A DNA stretch of 64,000 nt from Limonium bicolor (GCA_023374045.1 CM041779.1:265618131-265682130), one strand, 5' to 3'. Positions 1-10,939 are shown, numbered from the stretch's first letter. The notes: generated from the letters alone by a model not told the origin. Numbers and translations are program-made.

Positions 1-1601
1 TGCTATGTCCATGTACAAGCACGTCAGGAAGCAGAAGGAGGTATATCTATGTTATGTTCAGAATGTAGAGCATGACCCTGATTTTGATCCAGCTATGCCA
101 GTGGTGTCGGATTTCCAGATATTTTTCCAAAGGAACTTCCAGGCTTACCGCCATCCAGAGAGGTAGAGTTCTCCATCGAATTACTACCAGGTACCGGTCC
201 CATAGCTAAGGCACCGTACCGTATGGCACCAGCAGAGATGGCTGAGCTGAAGAGAGCAGCTGAAAGATTTATTGGACAAGGGATACATACGACCTAGCGT
301 ATCTCCTTGGGGAGCACCAGTCCATTTGTGAAGAAGAAGGATGGAAGCCTTCGTTATGTATTGATTACAGAGAGCTTAATGCAGTCAGTATCGGTGAAGA
401 AAAATATCCACTACCACGGATTGATGATTTGTTTGATCAGTTGAGAGGAGCAAAAGTTTTTCGAAGATCGATTTGAGATCAGGCTACCATCAGATACCCA
501 TCAGGGAGCAAGACATAGAAAAGACAGCCTTCAGAACACGGTATGGCCACTATGAGTTTACGGTTATGCCTTTTGGCTTGTCAAATGCACCTGCAGTCTT
601 CATGGATTTGATGAACAGATTATTCAGAGAGCAGTTGGATAAGACCGTGGTTGTATTCATCGATGACATCCTCATCTATTCAAAGTCTAAGAAGAGCATG
701 AGAGTCACCTCGACATGTACTTGAGATCTTAAGGGAGAACCAGCTTTATGCTAAGTTCTCCAAATGTGAGTTTTGGTTAGACAGAGTTTCCTTTTTAGGA
801 CATGTTATCTCTGATGCTGGGATCGCAGTGGATCCAGCGAAGATAGAAGCAGTTCGCACTTGGCCTAGGCCAAAGACAGTTACGGACATCAGGAGTTTCC
901 TTGGTTTAGCAGGTTACTACAGAAGGTTTGTCAGAGACTTCTCCAAAATAGCCAAACCTATGACCAGCTTAATGAAGAATGCCTTGACATCAGCACCAGT
1001 TTTGACTATACCTGAAGGCACAGAGGGTTATGAAGTTTACTGTGATGCATCAGGTAGGGGATTAGGGTGTGTACTCATGTAGAATGGGAAGGTAGTCGCC
1101 TACGCTTCCCGACAGTTGAAGAAACACGAGGAAAACTATCCCACACATGACTTGGAGCTTGGAGCTATTGTTTTTGCCTTGAAGATCTGGCGCCACTACC
1201 TGTATGGTGTCCAGATGACCGTATATTCGGATCATAAGAGTTTGAAATATGTATTCACCCAGAAGGAGTTAAACATGAGACAAAGAAGATGGGTTGAATT
1301 TCTTAAGGATTATGACATTGATTTGCAGTACAAGGAAGGGAAAGCTAATGTTGTAGCAGACGCATTGAGTCGACGAGCATATTCTCTTAATGCCATTGTG
1401 GCTAGCTCGAGTCTTATGGACGACATACGCAGAGCACAGCAGAGTGATCAGCGAATGATGGAGATCAGTCAGAAGTTGACTAACGGTACATTTGAGGGTG
1501 GAAAGTATGAGTTCCAGTTACATGATGATGGACTCATCAGATTGAAGGGAAGATTGTGTATTCCCAGAGACAGCACAGATATAAAGGAGCATATTCTTTG
1601 A
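1..1601 (+). pseudogene. pol: E1 pol, reverse transcriptase and RNase H part (frameshifted)
   Basis: This stretch encodes a Ty3/gypsy reverse transcriptase followed by RNase H, which copy element RNA into DNA and remove the RNA template. It opens in the protease-RT linker, so protease is outside the window. Readable blocks are the fingers region with VKKKDGS and CIDYREL at about 330-385, SGYHQIPI at 476-500, the catalytic FIDD at about 655-670, [12 protein letters not shown] at 895-930, and RNase H with [10 protein letters not shown] near 1035 and THDLELGA near 1145. The frame is broken several times by small deletions (about 112, 250, 320, 700, 985). There is an in-frame TAG at 1080-1082 where sister copies have CAG, and a TGA at 1599-1601 where they have an arginine codon. 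It is not translatable as read. Confidence 0.9.
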
Positions 1602-1646
1602 GAGTCCCACACTTCTTCCACATCTGTCCATCCAGGAGCTTCTAAG

Positions 1647-2858
1647 ATGTACAAAGATCTAAAGAGGTATTTCTGGTGGAGTGGTATGAAGGGCGACGTG
1701 ACAGAGTATGTGATTCGATGTCTCACTTGTCAGAAAGTGAAATTCGAACATAGACGACCTGGAGGTATGGTACAGTCTATGCCAGTTCCAGAGTGGAAGT
1801 TTTATGATATCTCCATGGACTTCGTGGTGGGACTACCACCTACGAGAGGAGGCCTAAACATGATTTGGGTTGTTGTTGACCGACTGACTAAAGTTGCTAG
1901 GTTTATTCCGATGAAGGATACTTGGAAAGTGCCAAAGTTAGCAGAGCTATTTGAGAAAGAGATTATCAGACATCATGGAGTTCCAAAGACTATTGTTTCA
2001 GATCGAGATACTAGATTTCTCTCACGATACTGGCGAGCTACTCGCGAGGCACTTGGCACTGAGTTGAAGCTTAGCACAGCATTTCATCCTCAGACAGATG
2101 GTCAGTCAGAGAGGACTATTCAGACCTTAGAGGACATGCTACGAGCATGTGCCTTGGATTTTCAGGGCAGCTGGATAGATAGATTACATCTCATCGAGTT
2201 TGCTTACAATAACAGCTATCACGCCTCTATACAGATGTCACCTTTTCAGGCTTTATATGGCAGACCATGCCGCACACCTTTATGCTGGGACGAGTCTAGT
2301 GAGACCGTCATCATTGGGCCTGAGTACTTGGAGCAAGTCCAGGCAGAAGTTCAGCAGATCAGAAACAATATGAAAGCAGCACAGGACAGACAGAAATCAT
2401 ATGCTGATGAGAGGCGACGAGACCTTGAGTTCGCAGTTGGCGACCAGGTATTTCTACGAGTTTCACCCATGAAGGGTGTATTCAGATTTGGTCAGAAGGG
2501 CAAGCTAAGCCCGAAATTTGTAGGACCCTACGCTATCATAGAGCGGGTGGGCCTAGTGGCATATCGACTTGATTTGCCAGCCGAGTTGGGCAAAGTACAC
2601 AATGTTTTTCACGTGTCTCAGCTTAAGAAATACATGCCTCATCCTTCTCATGTTCTACAACCAGAGACACTCTTTTTAGAACCAACAATGCGGTATGTGG
2701 AAACACCGCAAAGAATCTTAGATAGGAAGACACGAGAGACTCGAAACAAGTCTGTGAGCCTCGTGAAGGTTCTTTGGTCGAACCACGATGTGGAAGAGGC
2801 CACATGGGAACTCGAAGCTGATATGCGAGCGAAGTTTCCCTCATTATTTACCGACTAG
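1647..2858 (+). CDS. pol: E1 pol, integrase and chromodomain-like tail
   Basis: This is a 403-residue open frame, and the best preserved integrase in the window. Integrase inserts the element DNA into chromosomes. The N-terminal zinc module is split by the TGA just upstream: the HPG histidine lies before this frame's start and the CLTC cysteines at residues 27-30. The DDE core follows, with the first Asp in MDFVVGL, the second in VSDRDTRF, and Glu in GQSERTI. The GPY/F-type region (GPYAIIERVG) comes next. The tail has VKVLWSN and EATWELE, the short chromodomain-like signature of Tekay/Del elements. It is thought to steer integration to heterochromatin, which would fit the nested insertions here. 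The listed start is only the first Met of the frame; in the element this is the C-terminal part of a Gag-Pol polyprotein. Confidence 0.92.
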   Translation: MYKDLKRYFWWSGMKGDVTEYVIRCLTCQKVKFEHRRPGGMVQSMPVPEWKFYDISMDFVVGLPPTRGGLNMIWVVVDRLTKVARFIPMKDTWKVPKLAELFEKEIIRHHGVPKTIVSDRDTRFLSRYWRATREALGTELKLSTAFHPQTDGQSERTIQTLEDMLRACALDFQGSWIDRLHLIEFAYNNSYHASIQMSPFQALYGRPCRTPLCWDESSETVIIGPEYLEQVQAEVQQIRNNMKAAQDRQKSYADERRRDLEFAVGDQVFLRVSPMKGVFRFGQKGKLSPKFVGPYAIIERVGLVAYRLDLPAELGKVHNVFHVSQLKKYMPHPSHVLQPETLFLEPTMRYVETPQRILDRKTRETRNKSVSLVKVLWSNHDVEEATWELEADMRAKFPSLFTD

Positions 2859-2937
2859 GCACTTTAGTCTAGGGTACGGGGGCGTACCCCTTCTTTTTGG
2901 GGGGTAGAGCCTTCTTCATTTTTGAGTTTAGTGTGCA

Positions 2938-3085
2938 CTTTGTTGCACCTTTGTGCATTGCATTTGTTGCTTTTGTGCATTTCAGTTGTTGCACTTTTGT
3001 GCATTTCAGTTGTTGCACTTTTGTGCATTTCAGTTGTTGCACTTTTGTGCATTTCAGTTGTTGCACTTTTCTGCATTTCAGTGAC
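2938..3085 (+). repeat. 24-bp tandem repeat (TTGTTGCACTTTTGTGCATTTCAG)
   Basis: About five copies of a 24-bp unit containing TTGCACTTTTGTGCA, itself an imperfect inverted repeat (TGCAC/GTGCA). The open frames across it on both strands are by-products of a period divisible by three. Confidence 0.85.
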
Positions 3086-3423
3086 ACCTTGTTTTGTATG
3101 TGTTCTTGTGTAACACTGTGTTTGAATGTACCTTGTACTTCTACTTGATTGTGTGTACTTCATTACACTACAATGGAAATATTATATGCACTACGTTGCA
3201 CCATTTGAAATGAAAAGTGATTGTGTTCACTACCTTGCCTTACACTGCAAGTATATGTTATGACATTCCAAGTATTTCTGTTGTACTTGATATACACTAT
3301 GAACTTAGGGATATAGAGACTTGGACTTGATCCCTAAAAATTAGATTGAGTTGTGGATACTTAGTGGAACTTGATTCCCCCACAACCTTATACCTTAAAT
3401 ATGAGACTTCGGGGCGAAGTCCT

Positions 3424-3440
3424 TTTTAAGGGGGGTAGAT
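3424..3440 (+). promoter_or_regulatory. E1 polypurine tract (plus-strand primer)
   Basis: TTTTAAGGGGGGTAGAT lies directly before TGAAATACCC, the first bases of the 3' LTR. Position and composition fit the RNase H-resistant primer for plus-strand DNA synthesis. The same tract flanks the 3' LTR of E2, E3, E4 and E5. Confidence 0.85.
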
Positions 3441-3445
3441 TGAAA

Positions 3446-3450
3446 TACCC
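3446..3450. repeat. Target-site duplication TACCC of E2, left copy
   Basis: TACCC at 3446-3450 is repeated at 17494-17498 on the other side of E2. Joining the flanks restores a continuous E1 LTR start (TGAAATACCC then CAAATCTAAA). This proves a simple nested insertion. Confidence 0.93.
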
Positions 3451-6400
3451 TGTAACACCCCTACTACGCGCCTAACAATAAATACAGTCGCAGCGGAAAT
3501 GACCAACTAAACAACTAACAAATTGGTGTTACAACGCCGTTAACCCACGTGGTTAACTAGGCAGAATAAATAACAACGTATCGGTCTGATGATCAGACTC
3601 CCGAGCAATAGGACCCAACATCCAAACATAACCATAACCATCAAAACCGAGTATTTAATTTACATACCGTCTACAACATAACATCCTCCACCGTCAACTA
3701 ACAGTACCAAAATATAACGCCACGGAGCACAGGCGCATCCCGGGCCAACATCCAAAATAAACAAAAGTATCATGGTCTAAAACCTACAACCATTCCGCCT
3801 CTTCGAGTCTCATCCTGCAATGAAAAAGAAAATGGAGCCCCCGAGGGGGTCAGCACCTTTGCTGGTATGGCTAACGCGCAGCCCATCGGCTACCGGGATA
3901 CGCGCAAACCACTTGTCATGATAACATGGAGTTCTTTAAAAACAACCAACATCATATACATGTATTTATTCACCATAACATAGCACATTAACAATCCATA
4001 ACACCACAAGGTCGGCTCTCACAAGGAACATTCCATCATGGTTAGAATACCAAGTGAGCCTAAGGATTTTCATTAATCCCATGTTAAGCTCGTTACATAC
4101 CTCGTTACCATCCCGTTATTTGAATGGTTAACTTAATCCCAAGGTGTGTCGGATATAGTGATCCCAAGCACACCGAAATAACATACGTATGCCCCTGTGG
4201 CCCGACGTGAGTCAGTAACTAGCTTTGGATAAGCTAAGGGAAGGTTGGAAACCAAATTGGAGAACAACCTATACATACACCAAGAGAGTCGAACCGGATA
4301 TGATATCGACCCCCGTCCTCACACGCGTGGCCGGAACAGACCGGACTCCTCACTCCCCCGGTTAGCACTTGTTAGTGATCATACAAGTGATCTTGTTAAG
4401 TCACACAAGCAAGCATATAGGTCTTGTTAGACCGCCAAGGGATAGGAGTCACAATAATACATCATCATAATATAAACAACCGTAAACTCTTTTCATGCCT
4501 TAATCTTGTAAGGTCGTAAACACACAGAAAAGCAAACAGCACACAGGCCGGTGTAAACCGGTAGGCAACAGACTGCAAGAAAACCATACCTTGGCCCTTG
4601 CCTTGTTTCGTTCCCACCTCGAGAGAATCCTATACACATTAGTAAGGTCGGTTAATTAATTATTTAACTTCACACTTACTATGTATTCAACATGCTTGTA
4701 TGACATGTTTTAATGCCTATCTTACCCTAGGTTACCTTCATTAAACACCCTAGGGTTAACTACATAAGTCACATTCTTTTCTGTTTTTTTTTACAAGTTT
4801 TGGTCCGACCGACCCACCGTCCGACCCACAACTGGGTCGGACCCTCCCAGTGGTTTTCGGGTCTGAAGAACCTTACCTTGACCGACCCATGTCCGACCCA
4901 ACCTTCTGGGTCGGTCCATTACAGAACCCTTTTTTCCTTATAATCATACCCGTCCGACCCACGTCCGACCCACCATTCTGGGTCGGTCCATGTGCGAACA
5001 TTTTCCCTCCTTGAAACTTGTCCGACCGACCCATGTCCGACCCAACCTTCTGGGTCGGTCATTACGAACATTTTCCTAACATTTTACAGAGGCTCGACCG
5101 ACCCAAAACTGGGTCGGCCCCTGGGTCGGTCGCCCTCTAAACTTACCCAAACCTGCCAATTCTTCACCAAACTTCTCCTAAGGCCTCTTAATGCTTCCTA
5201 ACAACATTTGGTAACCTTACATCCACATACAACATCCATGAAACTCATTTTCTAATTCCTTGAATCATTTACTTATTTCCTTGTAAGAATTCCTTAACAC
5301 TTATGTTATTTTATACTAGGTTCCTAGATGGTGTTTCTCACCTATGGTAACTACTATCCCAAAATGCTTTCCCACCACTACAACATCATTCTAAAGCATT
5401 ATTTCTCACCAACCTAAACTCTAGTTAATGTCTAAGTCCTTTTGTTTACCTAGAACACTCTAAGACATAGTTTCTCCTCTAGTAACACCTAGTCATTTTC
5501 TAACATCTCTAGTTCACCAAACCTTACATTAATACCTAGAACTCCTTAGATATTTCCTAATTTTGACATGGGTTCTCCTAGAACATTACTAAGCCTAAAC
5601 ACTTGTTTTCTTCATCAAACACACAAAAACACCTAAAATCACCAAGAACACTCTCATACACAAAACTTCTCAAAATCACATTATATTACAACATTATGCA
5701 CAACTTAATTGCATGGCACTTGGCCCTTAAAATGCATGGTCTTAGGCCCTAAATGCTAAATCATAAACACTGAATTTCCTCACAATATATATGCCTTTAA
5801 CCTGCAAATACACTCAACAACACATATGCCTTTTACTAAGCTCTTGAGAACACTTTACTAAGTCATTCACCATTTGCTCTTTAGGTAGTTTTAATAAGCA
5901 TTTATAAGCTCATTTCTCCTAAGGCATTAAACAACATTAGGTTAGTATTTTTACCTCTTTTCCAACCAAACTTCTTTCTTGTTTCCTTTAGAAAACCGAT
6001 AGATACTTGATTCTTTGACAAGCTCTAAACAATATACAAACATTATAATGAGTATTCAAGCTATAAGCTCCATCTCATTGTAAACCCTAGTTTCACATTA
6101 TTTCAAAAACATCAATGTGATTGTTTTACCTTGATCTTTGAAGAGAGTTTGAATGTCTATGAAGAGAGGACTCCACCTAGTCCAAGAAGGGTTGAAATGA
6201 AGCTAGAACAAGGTCACATAAAAAGCTCTTTCAATGTGTATTTTCGGACATGACAAAAACAAGGAGGAAACTTGATTTTTGTTTGAGATTCCTTACCTAG
6301 AAGTAAAGGAGAGTAAATATGTAGAAATCCAAGCTCAAGCTCCTTCAATGGTGGAACACCTTGGCACCGAAATGGAGCTCTAGGAGTTTCGAGAAGATGA

Positions 6401-7237
6401 AATGAAGAGCTTGATGCAAGGAAGAGATGGTGGTGTTTGTTCTTGATTTGGACAAGTGAGGAAGATTTGGCAAGAGATTGAAGTTGTGTTTTAATGGTGG
6501 TGTGTGTGTTACCGTGAGAGAGAGCAAGAAGGGAGGGAGAAGAAGCTTGCAACCGTGTGAAAGAAGAAGGCAAAGGAGAGAATGAAGATTGAATTTACTT
6601 TTTGAAGATATTTAAGCCTTAAAGCAAATAGTACCTATGAGTCACATTTATTTACTTAACAAGTTAACATACTTGGTGACTCCTCACTACAAAACCGGCC
6701 CCCTATATTAGTATGAGGGTATTTTAGTCTTTGTTTGTCAATTTTTACTTATAACAACATATGTTATAAACTAGCTTATAAAAAGTACTATTCACCTATA
6801 CAAGGCACATAGAAGTGAAATTTTTTGATTTCCCACTAATATAGCCACCCAAATGTGATACTATATAGTACACATATATATTTAAGAGTAATGATGGACA
6901 TTTAGCCATTCAAAACTCATTTACAAGACAATTTTTCAAAAACGTGCTTTAAGACTTCTTAAAGCACATTTTGTGTTTTAACTTGTTTTCAAGCTTGGTT
7001 TTCTTTGGTAATTGATTTAATATGTTCATTAATATATAAATGAGGTCTTGGTAAGCTTATCAAGCCTTAACCAAGCTCATCCCAAGCTTAGAGCATTTTT
7101 CGCCCTAAATAACCTTTAAGGTAATTACTTGTATTTTCTATGTTTTAAATTGTTTGCTAATGTTTCTAAGACTCTTTTTAGTCTTAATAAATCATGTTTT
7201 AATGTTTAAATAACATTTTAAGGTTTGGGGTATTTCA
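3451..7237 (-). repeat. E2 3' LTR
   Basis: Read on the minus strand it runs TGAAATACCCCAAACC...GGGGTGTTACA, with TG...CA ends. It is 3787 bp against 3818 bp for the 5' LTR. The shortfall comes mainly from scattered 1-3 nt deletions. It contains the palindromic array at 4802-5120, the CCGGT/ACCGG block at about 4544-4562, and the C5/G5 hairpin near 3840. Confidence 0.95.
4802..5120. repeat. Palindromic GGGTCGG array in E2 3' LTR
   Basis: Imperfect tandem units built of GTCCGACCC and its complement GGGTCGGAC, with CCGACCGACCC blocks. Several neighbouring units pair to hairpins, for example GTCCGACCCacaactGGGTCGGAC. Spurious open frames arise here. The same array is in the 5' LTR at 15033-15375. 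Confidence 0.85.
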
Positions 7238-7574
7238 ATCTACCCCCCTTAAAAGAACTTTGTCCCCAAAGTTCACAATTCCCACATATCCTAATGTTAG
7301 AACGCCGGGAATAACTTATGAAGCAATGCTTCCCAATACCAAATTACACTTCGTGAAGCAATGCTTCCCAATACCACATTACCAACATCAACAATATGTT
7401 CACATAACGACGGACTCAAGGTCCAACCATATAATACCAACCATATAATACCATTCAGACACAATGGTCTGTACATAACATAGACAATGTATGCAAATAC
7501 ATGTCGTACACATCCAACCGAAACGGCTCTACCCCCCTTAAAAGGGGTACGCCCCGTACCCTATACATATAACA
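7238..7574 (-). other. E2 3' untranslated region with PPT, hairpins and second PPT-like tract
   Basis: On the minus strand after the pol stop comes the inverted repeat GGGTACGGGGCGTACCCC (about 7561-7544), then a PPT-like tract at 7543-7527, the hairpin GACATGTAT...ATACATTGTC (7506-7483), the hairpin CAGAC/GTCTG (7471-7456), a duplicated segment with GAAGCAATGCTTC (about 7319-7385), and the true PPT TTTTAAGGGGGGTAGAT at 7254-7238 beside the LTR. Confidence 0.75.
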
Positions 7575-7925
7575 CTAAGAAGTAAACAATGACGGGTACT
7601 TCGCCTTCATCTTGTCTTCCAGCTCCCAGGTGGCCTCCTCGACGTCCTGGTTAGACCAGAGAACCTTCACCAGTCTCACGGACTTATGGCGAGTGTCTCG
7701 AGTCTTAGTGTCCAGAATCTGTACGGGAGTCTCCACTGATCGCATGGTCGGCTCTAGGGTTAGCCTCTCAGGCTGAAGCACATGAGACGGATGAGATATA
7801 CTACTTCTTCTGGGACACATGAATACATCATGTACCTTGCCCAGCTCGGCGGGTAGGTCAAGTCTGTAAGCTACCGGGCCGATCCGCTCCGTCACAACAT
7901 AAGGACCTACATACTTCGGGCTCAA
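7575..7925 (-). CDS. pol: E2 pol, chromodomain-like C-terminal part
   Basis: This open frame holds the GPY/F-type region (GPYVVTERIGPVAYRLDLP) and the chromodomain-like tail with VKVLWSNQDVEEATWELE, ending FTS-stop. In E5 and E3 the middle reads [14 protein letters not shown]. Here a small frameshift pair changes that segment to VFMCPRRSSISHP, an indel artefact or local decay. It is the end of the Gag-Pol polyprotein. Confidence 0.88.
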   Translation of the reverse strand: MSPKYVGPYVVTERIGPVAYRLDLPAELGKVHDVFMCPRRSSISHPSHVLQPERLTLEPTMRSVETPVQILDTKTRDTRHKSVRLVKVLWSNQDVEEATWELEDKMKAKYPSLFTS

Positions 7926-8004
7926 TTTGCCCTTCTGGCCAAAACGAAATCTCCCTTCATGGGGACACTCTCAGAATACCTGATCGCCTACAGCGAACTC
8001 CAGG

Positions 8005-9180
8005 TCAACGTCTGCGTACATCAGCGTACGACTTTTGTCTATCCTGAGCTGCCTTCATGTTAGCCCTGATCTGGCGAACTTCTGCCTGAACTTGTTCAAG
8101 ATACTCTGGTCCTATAATGACCGTCTCACTCGACTCATCCCAGCATAATGGCGTGCGGCATGGTCTACCGTACAATGCCTGGAAGGGAGACATCTTGATC
8201 GAAGCGTGATAACTGTTGTTGTAACTAAACTCGATCAGATGTAACTTATCAATCCAACTGGTCTGAAAGTCAAGTGCACATGCACGTAGCATATCCTCAA
8301 GTGTCTGTATAGTGCGCTCACTCTGACCATCTGTCTGTGGGTGAAACGCCGTACTCAATTTCAGCTCAGTACCCAATGCCTCTCGGGTAGATCTCCAATA
8401 TCTGGATAAGAATCTGGTATCTCTATCCGATACAATCGTCTTGGGTACCCCATGATGTCTTACTACTCTCTGTCAAAGAGCTCTGCAAGCTTAGCCACTT
8501 TCCAGGTGTCCTTCATCGGAATGAATCGGGCCACCTTGGTCAGTCGGTCTACCACCACCCAAATCATATTCAGACCTCCCCTTGTAGGCGGAAGCCCTAC
8601 TACAAAATCCAAAGATATGTCATGAAATTTCCACTCCGGCACTGGCATTGGCTGCACCATACCACCAGGCCGTTGGTGCTCAACTTGACCTTTTGACAAT
8701 GAGACACCTCAACACATAATCATTAACATCCTTTTCATACCGGTCCACCAAAAATAACGTTTCATGCCCTTATACATCTTTGAAGCTCCGGGGTGAATCG
8801 AAGTCGTAGAACTATGGGATTCACTCAGTATGCGCTCCTTCAGCTCAGCGCTACTCCTCGGTATACACAACCGGCCATTGAGCCTAATCAGGTCATCATC
8901 GTGGAGTCTGAAGTCATACTTCTGACCCTCGAATGTGCCATCAATAAGCTTCTGTCTAATTTCCACCATACTGATCTGTCATCTGAGCACTCCGCACCTC
9001 TTCAACCAAGCTAGTATGAGAGACTAGCGAATGGAGAGAGTGAGCTCGGCGACTCAGTGCGTCAGCTACCACATTTGCTTTTCCCTCCTTGTATTGTAAG
9101 TTAATATCATAATCATTTAAGAATTCAACCCACCTTCTCTGCCTCATGTTCAACTCTTTCTGAGTGAACAAGTATTTCAA
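8005..9180 (-). pseudogene. pol: E2 pol, RNase H end and integrase (four frame segments)
   Basis: Reading down the minus strand: the RNase H/connection end with [17 protein letters not shown] and [17 protein letters not shown] (9180-8956), the zinc-module start with HPGASKMYKG and RYFWWTGMK (8969-8709), the core start with DISLDFVVGLPPT (8699-8463), and the core end with [18 protein letters not shown] and the YNNSYHA segment (8376-8005). VSDRDTRF lies between the last two. All DDE residues can be found, but in different frames. Breaks near 8969, 8700, 8463 and 7990 are small indels compared with E5. Confidence 0.85.
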
Positions 9181-9189
9181 CTCTTGTGG

Positions 9190-10383
9190 TCAGAATAGAT
9201 CGTCACACTTACCCCATACAAATAATGTCGCCACATCTTCAATGCGAAGACGATGGCACCCAATTCCAAGTCGTGGGTAGGAGTTCTCCTCGTGCTTCTT
9301 CAGCTGTCGGGAGGCGTATGCTACGACCTTCCCGTGCTGCATCAACACACAACCCATACCTCTGCCTGATGCGTCGCAGTAGACCTCAAAACCATCTGGA
9401 CCGTCTGGTATAGTCAGAACTGGTGCAGATGTCAGAGCATCTTTGAGACTCTGAAAAGAAATCTCACAGTCGTCTGTCCACTCGAATGGTGCATCCTTCT
9501 TCATCAAGGAAGTCATCGGCTTCGAGACACTGGAGAAGTCCTTCACAAATCTCCTATAATAACCTGCCAGACCGAGGAAGCTCCTGATATCGGTAACTGT
9601 CTTCGGCCTTGGCCAGGTGCGCACAGCATCTATCTTTGCCGGATCCACAGCGATCCCGGCCTCAGAAATAACATGTCCAAGGAATGATACTTGGTTCAAC
9701 CAAAATTCACACTTAGAAAATTTAGCATACAACTGATTCCTCCTCAATGTCTGCAATACATCTCTCAGGTGGCTTTCATGCTCACCTCTCGATTTCGAAT
9801 ACACTAGTATGTCATCGATGAAGACTACCACTGATTTGTCCAACTGATCTTGGAACAAACGGTTCATTAAGTCCATAAACTTGGCTGGTGCATTGGATAA
9901 ACCAAATGGCATAACTGTGAACTCATAATGCCCATACCTAGTTCTGAATGCTGTTTTCTCAATGTCACTGTCACGGATGGCAATCTGATGATATCCTGAC
10001 CGTAGGTCTATCTTAGAGAATACTGATGATCCCCTAAGCTGATCAAATAGATCGTCGATGCGTGGTAAGGGGTAACGGTTCTTCACCGTAACAGCATTCA
10101 GCTCCCGATAATCAATACATAGGCGGAGGCTACCGTCCTTCTTCTTCACGAAGAGGACCGGCGCTCCCCATGGTGAAACACTAGGGCGGATGAAGCCCTT
10201 GTCCAGTAGGTCTCTCAGCTGCTCCTTGAGCTCTGTCATTTCTGCTGGAGCCATACGATATGGTGCTTTCGCAATTGGTCCGGTGCCCGGAACCAAGTCG
10301 ATCTCAAACTCAACTTCCCGTGGTGGCGGCATGCCCGGCAGTTCCTTAGGAAATACATCAGGAAACTCCGAGACTACCGGCAC
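9190..10383 (-). CDS. pol: E2 pol, reverse transcriptase and RNase H
   Basis: A 397-residue open frame with the full [18 protein letters not shown] linker, [54 protein letters not shown], catalytic FIDDIL, then [15 protein letters not shown] and the RNase H start [15 protein letters not shown]. It ends early because of a frameshift in [10 protein letters not shown], where sister copies have [13 protein letters not shown]. The protease frame joins it just upstream; a one-base deletion near 10440 separates them. RNA-templated DNA synthesis in the virus-like particle is the known role of this family. Confidence 0.93.
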   Translation of the reverse strand: MPVVSEFPDVFPKELPGMPPPREVEFEIDLVPGTGPIAKAPYRMAPAEMTELKEQLRDLLDKGFIRPSVSPWGAPVLFVKKKDGSLRLCIDYRELNAVTVKNRYPLPRIDDLFDQLRGSSVFSKIDLRSGYHQIAIRDSDIEKTAFRTRYGHYEFTVMPFGLSNAPAKFMDLMNRLFQDQLDKSVVVFIDDILVYSKSRGEHESHLRDVLQTLRRNQLYAKFSKCEFWLNQVSFLGHVISEAGIAVDPAKIDAVRTWPRPKTVTDIRSFLGLAGYYRRFVKDFSSVSKPMTSLMKKDAPFEWTDDCEISFQSLKDALTSAPVLTIPDGPDGFEVYCDASGRGMGCVLMQHGKVVAYASRQLKKHEENSYPRLGIGCHRLRIEDVATLFVWGKCDDLF

Positions 10384-10409
10384 ATCTGTGCTAAACTCTG
10401 GATCTCTCT

Positions 10410-10939
10410 CTATGTCTTGGACATAGCAGAGGTATACATCATTCCCCGTCGTAACTCACGATACATGGCCATGGCGGTGATGATCTGTGTCGAAGGCTCC
10501 CTGGGCCTCTGGCGGTAAGATATAGTAACCCCAGATGGACTCCTAAGAAGCAGTCGATGCTCGGCACATAGGATTCTACCCTTGTACCGCTCCAACCAGT
10601 TCATCCCGACAATCACATCAAAACCCAGTCCGTCGAACTCTATCAAGTCGATCGGAAACTCCTCATCCATGATTCGAACAATAGCATCTCGGTAGTAGCG
10701 GGTACATCTGATCTGCTCTTTCGACGGGAGAGTGACCACGAAGTCTGGCATCTCTTCACCGTCTAACCCCAGCCTCTTCGCAAAAGATAGCGAAATAAAT
10801 GTGTGTGAGGCTCCAGAGTCGAACAAGATCGATGCATCCACGCCATTCACTGGAAAGGTACCGGTGAGGATTGTGCCGCTCTTGCCGGCTTCTGCCTTAT
10901 TGCAGACACTCAGTATACCTCCCATTCCGAGTGCACAGC
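10410..10939 (-). CDS. pol: E2 pol exon start: aspartic protease
   Basis: This is a retroviral-type aspartic protease. The active-site motif DSGASHTF follows [12 protein letters not shown], and the second conserved block is [10 protein letters not shown]. It would cut the Gag-Pol polyprotein. The exon start at 10939 is chosen because the sequence reads TAAACTAG|GCTGTGCAC, an AG acceptor conserved in E5 (36507) and, as ACGTAG|GTTGTAG, in E4 (45008). It is in phase with the donor at the end of gag exon 3. The open frame extends upstream to 11021, but that part looks intronic. The frame is lost near 10440 by a one-base deletion relative to E5. Confidence 0.87.

Larger units (their letters stand above)
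2859..3440 (+). other. E1 3' untranslated region with duplicated PPT-like tract and short tandem repeats
   Basis: This is noncoding sequence between the pol stop and the 3' LTR. It contains the inverted repeat GGGTAC/GTACCC at about 2874-2890, a PPT-like tract at 2894-2909, a 24-bp tandem repeat at about 2938-3085, then sequence without recognisable structure up to the polypurine tract at 3424-3440. Confidence 0.7.

Noticed and set aside
2897..3163. Cys/Phe-rich and Lys/Thr-rich repeat proteins on both strands
   Set aside because: Product of the 24-bp tandem repeat, open in several frames at once.
6214..6573. 119-codon frame in the E2 3' LTR (shorter relative at 16597-16827)
   Set aside because: It is in the CT-rich leader, Ser/His-rich without domain, and the frame is not the same length in the two LTRs. 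A leader uORF is possible but unsupported.
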